NCBI GenBank assembly: GCA_028288765.1
Contig: JAQGHQ010000496.1
Span: 17,337 to 81,336 of the forward strand
Length of the DNA: 64,000 bases
Source of the DNA: Gemmataceae bacterium
Lineage (GTDB): Bacteria > Planctomycetota > Planctomycetia > Gemmatales > Gemmataceae
Direction: 5' to 3'
Position 1 is the stretch's first letter. The number at the start of each line of letters is the position of its first letter. This document shows, one piece after another, positions 60,234 to 64,000 of this stretch. The notes beneath the pieces were generated by a model, which had not been told where the DNA came from, made no database searches, and saw nothing but the letters and a program-made list of their open reading frames with translations. A program made the position numbers and the translations under genes.

Positions 60234-60596
60234 ATGAGCAAGACCATCGACTGGATGTACTTCCGGAAGGGCTGAACGACGTGCAAGCACGCCCAGGGGT
60301 TCCTTGGGCCCGCCGGCACCGATGTGAAAGAAACCGTGGACGCGACCAAGACCCGCATCGGGAAGGAAGGAGCTCTCGATCTCCTCATCGGCATCGAGAA
60401 ACTGGTGGCCGCGAAGGGGAAGAGGATCGAGGTCTTCGACCTGAAGAACGCCCGCCCGGACGACGAAACCCTCCTGGCCCGTCTCCTCGGCCCGACCGGC
60501 AACCTCCGCGCCCCCACCGCCCGTGTCGGGAACACCCTTCTCATCGGGTTCAACGAGAACGCCTACGAGCAAGTTCTTGGAGAAGGAAAGGGGTAA
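60234..60596 (+). CDS. ArsC-like thioredoxin-fold selenoprotein (in-frame TGA, U-x-x-C)
   Basis: 120 aa when TGA at 60273-60275 (codon 14) is selenocysteine. ATG 60234 has AGGAG 7 nt upstream. The start reads MSKTIDWMYFRKG-U-TTCKHAQGFL: in relatives the place is Cys (YFRKGCTTCKKAQ), giving the redox motif U-T-T-C. The rest (KRIEVFDLKNARPDDETLLARLLGPTGNLRAP, GNTLLIGFNENAYEQVLG) is ArsC/Spx-like thioredoxin fold. It should reduce a disulfide or similar substrate. Without Sec reading, only a 13-residue peptide or a late start at about 60324 would be annotated. Confidence 0.9.
60291..60309 (+). promoter_or_regulatory. Bacterial SECIS hairpin of the ArsC-like selenoprotein
   Basis: GCCCAGGG (60291-60298) pairs with CCTTGGGC (60302-60309) around loop GTT: 8 pairs with one G-U. 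The loop starts 23 nt after TGA and its first base is G, followed by U, as in SelB-binding SECIS loops. Confidence 0.8.
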
Positions 60597-60787
60597 ATCA
60601 GGATTTGTCCTGGGACTGGCCGGGCCCGGAATCCGGCCCGGGGCCGAACTCCGGCATCAATTCCTGAGCGCGTCATTCGGCTTCGGGGGATGCTCCAGGG
60701 CGGTATCGGCGTAACGCACGACGGTCGCCCTGAAGCGAATGATCGCCGCCCCCCGGTGAGGGACCGACGGGAGCGCCGGATCTCGTC

Positions 60788-61786
60788 CTACTTGCCGCCC
60801 CCGTTGGCGTGCTTCCGCAGGAACGCCCGCATCAGGTCGGCGATCGTGTCGCCGTCCTCCTCCAGGGCGAAGTGGCCGGTGTCGAGCAGGTGGTACTCCA
60901 GGGTCTTCAAGTCCCGCTTGTACGGCTCGGCCCCGGCGGCGGGGAAGATCGGGTCGTTCTTCCCCCACACGACCAGGGTCGGCGGCTGGTGCTTGCGGAA
61001 GTACGCCTGCCACTTCGGGTACAGCGGCGGGTTACTCCCGTAGCTGTAGAACAGGGTCAGCTGGATGGCGGCGTTCCCCGGCCGGTCGAGCAGCCGCTGG
61101 TCGGTGGTCCAGGTGTCCGGGCTGATCGCCTCCACGTTCCGAACCCCGTGGATGTACTGCCACTTCGTCGCCTCCGGGGTCAGGAACTTCCGCAACGGGG
61201 TGGCCTTTTCTTCCGTCCGGTTCTTCCAGTACGCCTTGAGCGGCTTCCAGAACTCGTTGTCCAGGCCCTCGTCGTAGGCATTCCCGTTCTGCACCACCAG
61301 CCCCGTTACCCGCTCCGGGTGCTTCACCGCCAGCCGGTAGCCGACCGGGGCACCGTAGTCCTGGACGTACAGGGCGTACATCTTCAGCCCGATCTTCTCG
61401 GTGAACTTCTCCACCACGTCGGCCAGCTTGTCGAAGGTGTAGTTGAACTCGTCCGCGGGCGGGGCCGAACTGTGACCGAACCCGGGGTAGTCCGGGGCGA
61501 CGACGTGGAACTCGCCGGCCAGGGCGGGGATCAGGTGGCGGAACATGTGCGAGGACGTCGGGAACCCGTGCAGGAGAAGAACCGTGGGGGCGTCTTTCGG
61601 CCCGGCTTCCCGGTAGAAGATGTCCAGCCCGTCGATCTTCACCGTGCGGTGGGCCACCGTCGGGCCGGGAGGCTTGGCGGTCGCGGGCGCGTCCGCGACG
61701 GCGGTCGCCGCGCCGGGTGTCAGACTCCCGAGACCGGCGGCAAATGCGACCATGGTCAGAGAGCGGGTGAAAGGCGAAGCGGGCAT
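60788..61786 (-). CDS. Secreted alpha/beta hydrolase, epoxide hydrolase/dehalogenase type
   Basis: 332 aa from ATG 61786 (AAGGAG 6 nt upstream). Signal peptide about 1-32. [18 protein letters not shown] (oxyanion region), nucleophile Asp in [13 protein letters not shown], acid region [10 protein letters not shown], catalytic His in [10 protein letters not shown]. An Asp nucleophile fits epoxide hydrolases and haloalkane dehalogenases. Its promoter contains an operator (61894-61911) shared with the TetR gene, so expression is probably inducible. Confidence 0.88.
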   Translation of the reverse strand: MPASPFTRSLTMVAFAAGLGSLTPGAATAVADAPATAKPPGPTVAHRTVKIDGLDIFYREAGPKDAPTVLLLHGFPTSSHMFRHLIPALAGEFHVVAPDYPGFGHSSAPPADEFNYTFDKLADVVEKFTEKIGLKMYALYVQDYGAPVGYRLAVKHPERVTGLVVQNGNAYDEGLDNEFWKPLKAYWKNRTEEKATPLRKFLTPEATKWQYIHGVRNVEAISPDTWTTDQRLLDRPGNAAIQLTLFYSYGSNPPLYPKWQAYFRKHQPPTLVVWGKNDPIFPAAGAEPYKRDLKTLEYHLLDTGHFALEEDGDTIADLMRAFLRKHANGGGK

Positions 61787-61893
61787 CGCTCGCTCCTTTC
61801 GAGGGAAAACGTAGCCCGGACGGGCCGTCCCTCGGCGGCCGGTCGGCGGCTTCCTCCGCCGGACCACAAGCCTGGCGGCAGGACGGGAGAGTA

Positions 61894-61911
61894 TACAGAC
61901 AGGTCTGTCTA
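61894..61911. promoter_or_regulatory. TetR operator upstream of the hydrolase gene
   Basis: TACAGACAGGTCTGTCTA, a palindrome (AGACAGGTCTGTCT core), 108 bp before the hydrolase ATG. An identical 18-bp copy lies at 62631-62648. Confidence 0.8.
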
Positions 61912-61960
61912 GTATTACACGAGAACCCTCCCCTTTCATACCGAATCGCATGGATCGCTT

Positions 61961-62016
61961 TTGTAGGGTGGGCACCGCCCACCACCGTCGAATGGTGGGC
62001 GGTGCCCACCCTACAA
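61961..62016. repeat. Near-perfect hairpin GTAGGGTGGGCACCGCCCACCA
   Basis: 61961-61985 pairs with 61993-62016 around a short loop. It lies 26 nt after the TetR stop and could terminate that gene. The word GTGGGCGGTGCCCACC is a familiar dispersed repeat in planctomycetes. Confidence 0.7.
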
Positions 62017-62041
62017 GGACTTACACCAAACTCCTCCCGCG

Positions 62042-62620
62042 TCACTCCCCGGCCCGGGCGGCCAGTCGCAAGGCGGCGTCACGGGCCACGTCGGCGGATG
62101 CGGGCGAGCGGTCGATGAGGGCGGTCACGATGGCCCCCTCGACCAGCACGGCGACGGCCGGGGCGATTGTCTCTCCCGCCGGGCCGATCGCTTCCCCGAC
62201 CAGCCCGGCCAGCCACTCGTGGAACCGCTTCTTCAGTCCCCGGACGAAGACGGTGCCGGGGTGGTCCGGGTCGGCCAGTTCGACGGCGGCGTTCTGGAAC
62301 GCGCACCCCCGGAACCCCGGCGACTGGAACCACTCCTTGAGGGCGGCGAAGAATCCCCGGAGCGGGTCTTTCAAGCGTTTCCGGTGACGGGCGGTGGCCT
62401 CGGCGAAGAAGGCCGTGACGACCTCCTCCCGGTGTCTCAGGACGGCGAGAATCAGGTCGTCCTTGCTCGGGAAGTGGGCGTAGAGGGTGGCCTTGGCGAC
62501 CCCGGCCTCGGCGATCACCCGGTCGATCCCGACGGCCCGGATGCCGTCGGCGTAGAACAGCCGGTCGGCCGTCTCGACGAGCCGTTCCCGGGCGTCGGGG
62601 GTCGCCTTCGCACGTGCCAT
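62042..62620 (-). CDS. TetR-family transcriptional repressor
   Basis: 192 aa. N-terminal HTH: RERLVETADRLFYADGIRAVGIDRVIAEAGVAKATLYAHFPSKDDLI; a ligand-binding helical C-terminus. By position and by two identical operators it represses itself and the hydrolase gene 260 bp downstream, so the ligand is probably a substrate or mimic of that enzyme. Confidence 0.93.
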   Translation of the reverse strand: MARAKATPDARERLVETADRLFYADGIRAVGIDRVIAEAGVAKATLYAHFPSKDDLILAVLRHREEVVTAFFAEATARHRKRLKDPLRGFFAALKEWFQSPGFRGCAFQNAAVELADPDHPGTVFVRGLKKRFHEWLAGLVGEAIGPAGETIAPAVAVLVEGAIVTALIDRSPASADVARDAALRLAARAGE

Positions 62621-62630
62621 ACCGGCATTT

Positions 62631-62648
62631 TACAGACAGGTCTGTCTA
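62631..62648. promoter_or_regulatory. TetR operator at its own gene
   Basis: TACAGACAGGTCTGTCTA, 11 bp upstream of the TetR ATG, identical to 61894-61911. The position would block transcription or translation initiation: autoregulation. Confidence 0.82.
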
Positions 62649-62732
62649 CCCGCAATCGCCGCCCGCCCTGGTCCGGTCGTCGAGGGCCGGTGGCGGGCGG
62701 CAGCCGTGGGGCCTGCGCCGGCCCGATCCCGG

Positions 62733-64000
<1,268 letters not shown>

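Overview
This 64-kb window is chromosomal DNA from a planctomycete, most probably family Gemmataceae. The sequence is GC-rich. It carries family markers: secreted pre-peptidase C-terminal (PPC) proteins, planctomycete cytochrome c/DUF1549/DUF1553 and cytochrome c/WD40 proteins, a DUF1559 pilin-like protein with the H-x9-DG motif, a TIGR02996 protein, Ser/Thr kinases, an LCCL-domain protein and a Uma2-type gene. Most genes are metabolic or secreted singletons or short operons. I see no phage, transposase, CRISPR array or rRNA.

Layout. 1-10.2 kb: 5' end of pyrF, then leftward secreted/redox genes (PPC, cytochrome-WD40, DUF1549/1553) and a hybrid histidine kinase. 10.3-16.4 kb: esterase, short SMP-30-like protein, aldo/keto reductase, BatA/VWA protein, zeta-toxin-like pair. 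16.6-28.4 kb: decayed redoxin/cytochrome/monooxygenase gene, dapA, O-methyltransferase plus HMA lipoprotein, second PPC protein, arsenate reductase/aquaporin operon, GNAT, TPR, PhyH and LCCL genes. 28.5 kb: a tRNA gene split by a 241-nt group I intron. 29-39.4 kb: TolC-like lipoprotein and glgP, Uma2 pseudogene, then a signalling cluster (STAS, FHA-cyclase, Ser/Thr kinase with a Cache-like sensor) and a ThuA protein. 39.8-49 kb: yidD-rnpA, J-domain protein, TIGR02996, DUF1559, class III aminotransferase, SPFH protein. 49.6-64 kb: Ldh-type dehydrogenase, two probable selenoprotein genes, bS21, queE, parvulin, two SDRs, cytochrome c, PII, metallophosphoesterase, hydrolase/TetR pair sharing an operator, and the PstS end.

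The two strongest finds are selenocysteine genes and the split tRNA. At 60234-60596 an ArsC-like thioredoxin-fold protein has in-frame TGA at the first position of a U-x-x-C motif, followed by a hairpin with bacterial SECIS spacing. At 51149-52216 a membrane-anchored thioredoxin-like protein is interrupted by one in-frame TGA, also followed by a hairpin. A conventional gene caller would truncate or split both. The interrupted tRNA reads as Lys(UUU) or Asn(GUU) depending on a one-base shift in the splice sites.

Intergenic space is filled by many families of long inverted repeats and word-like direct repeats (CACAAAGG, GGAATGC, TTCCAAG, CGTAAAGT, CCCCAACGGGGTG, CCCCCCAACCCC). Some run into genes: one supplies a signal peptide and another the C-terminal tail of RnpA.
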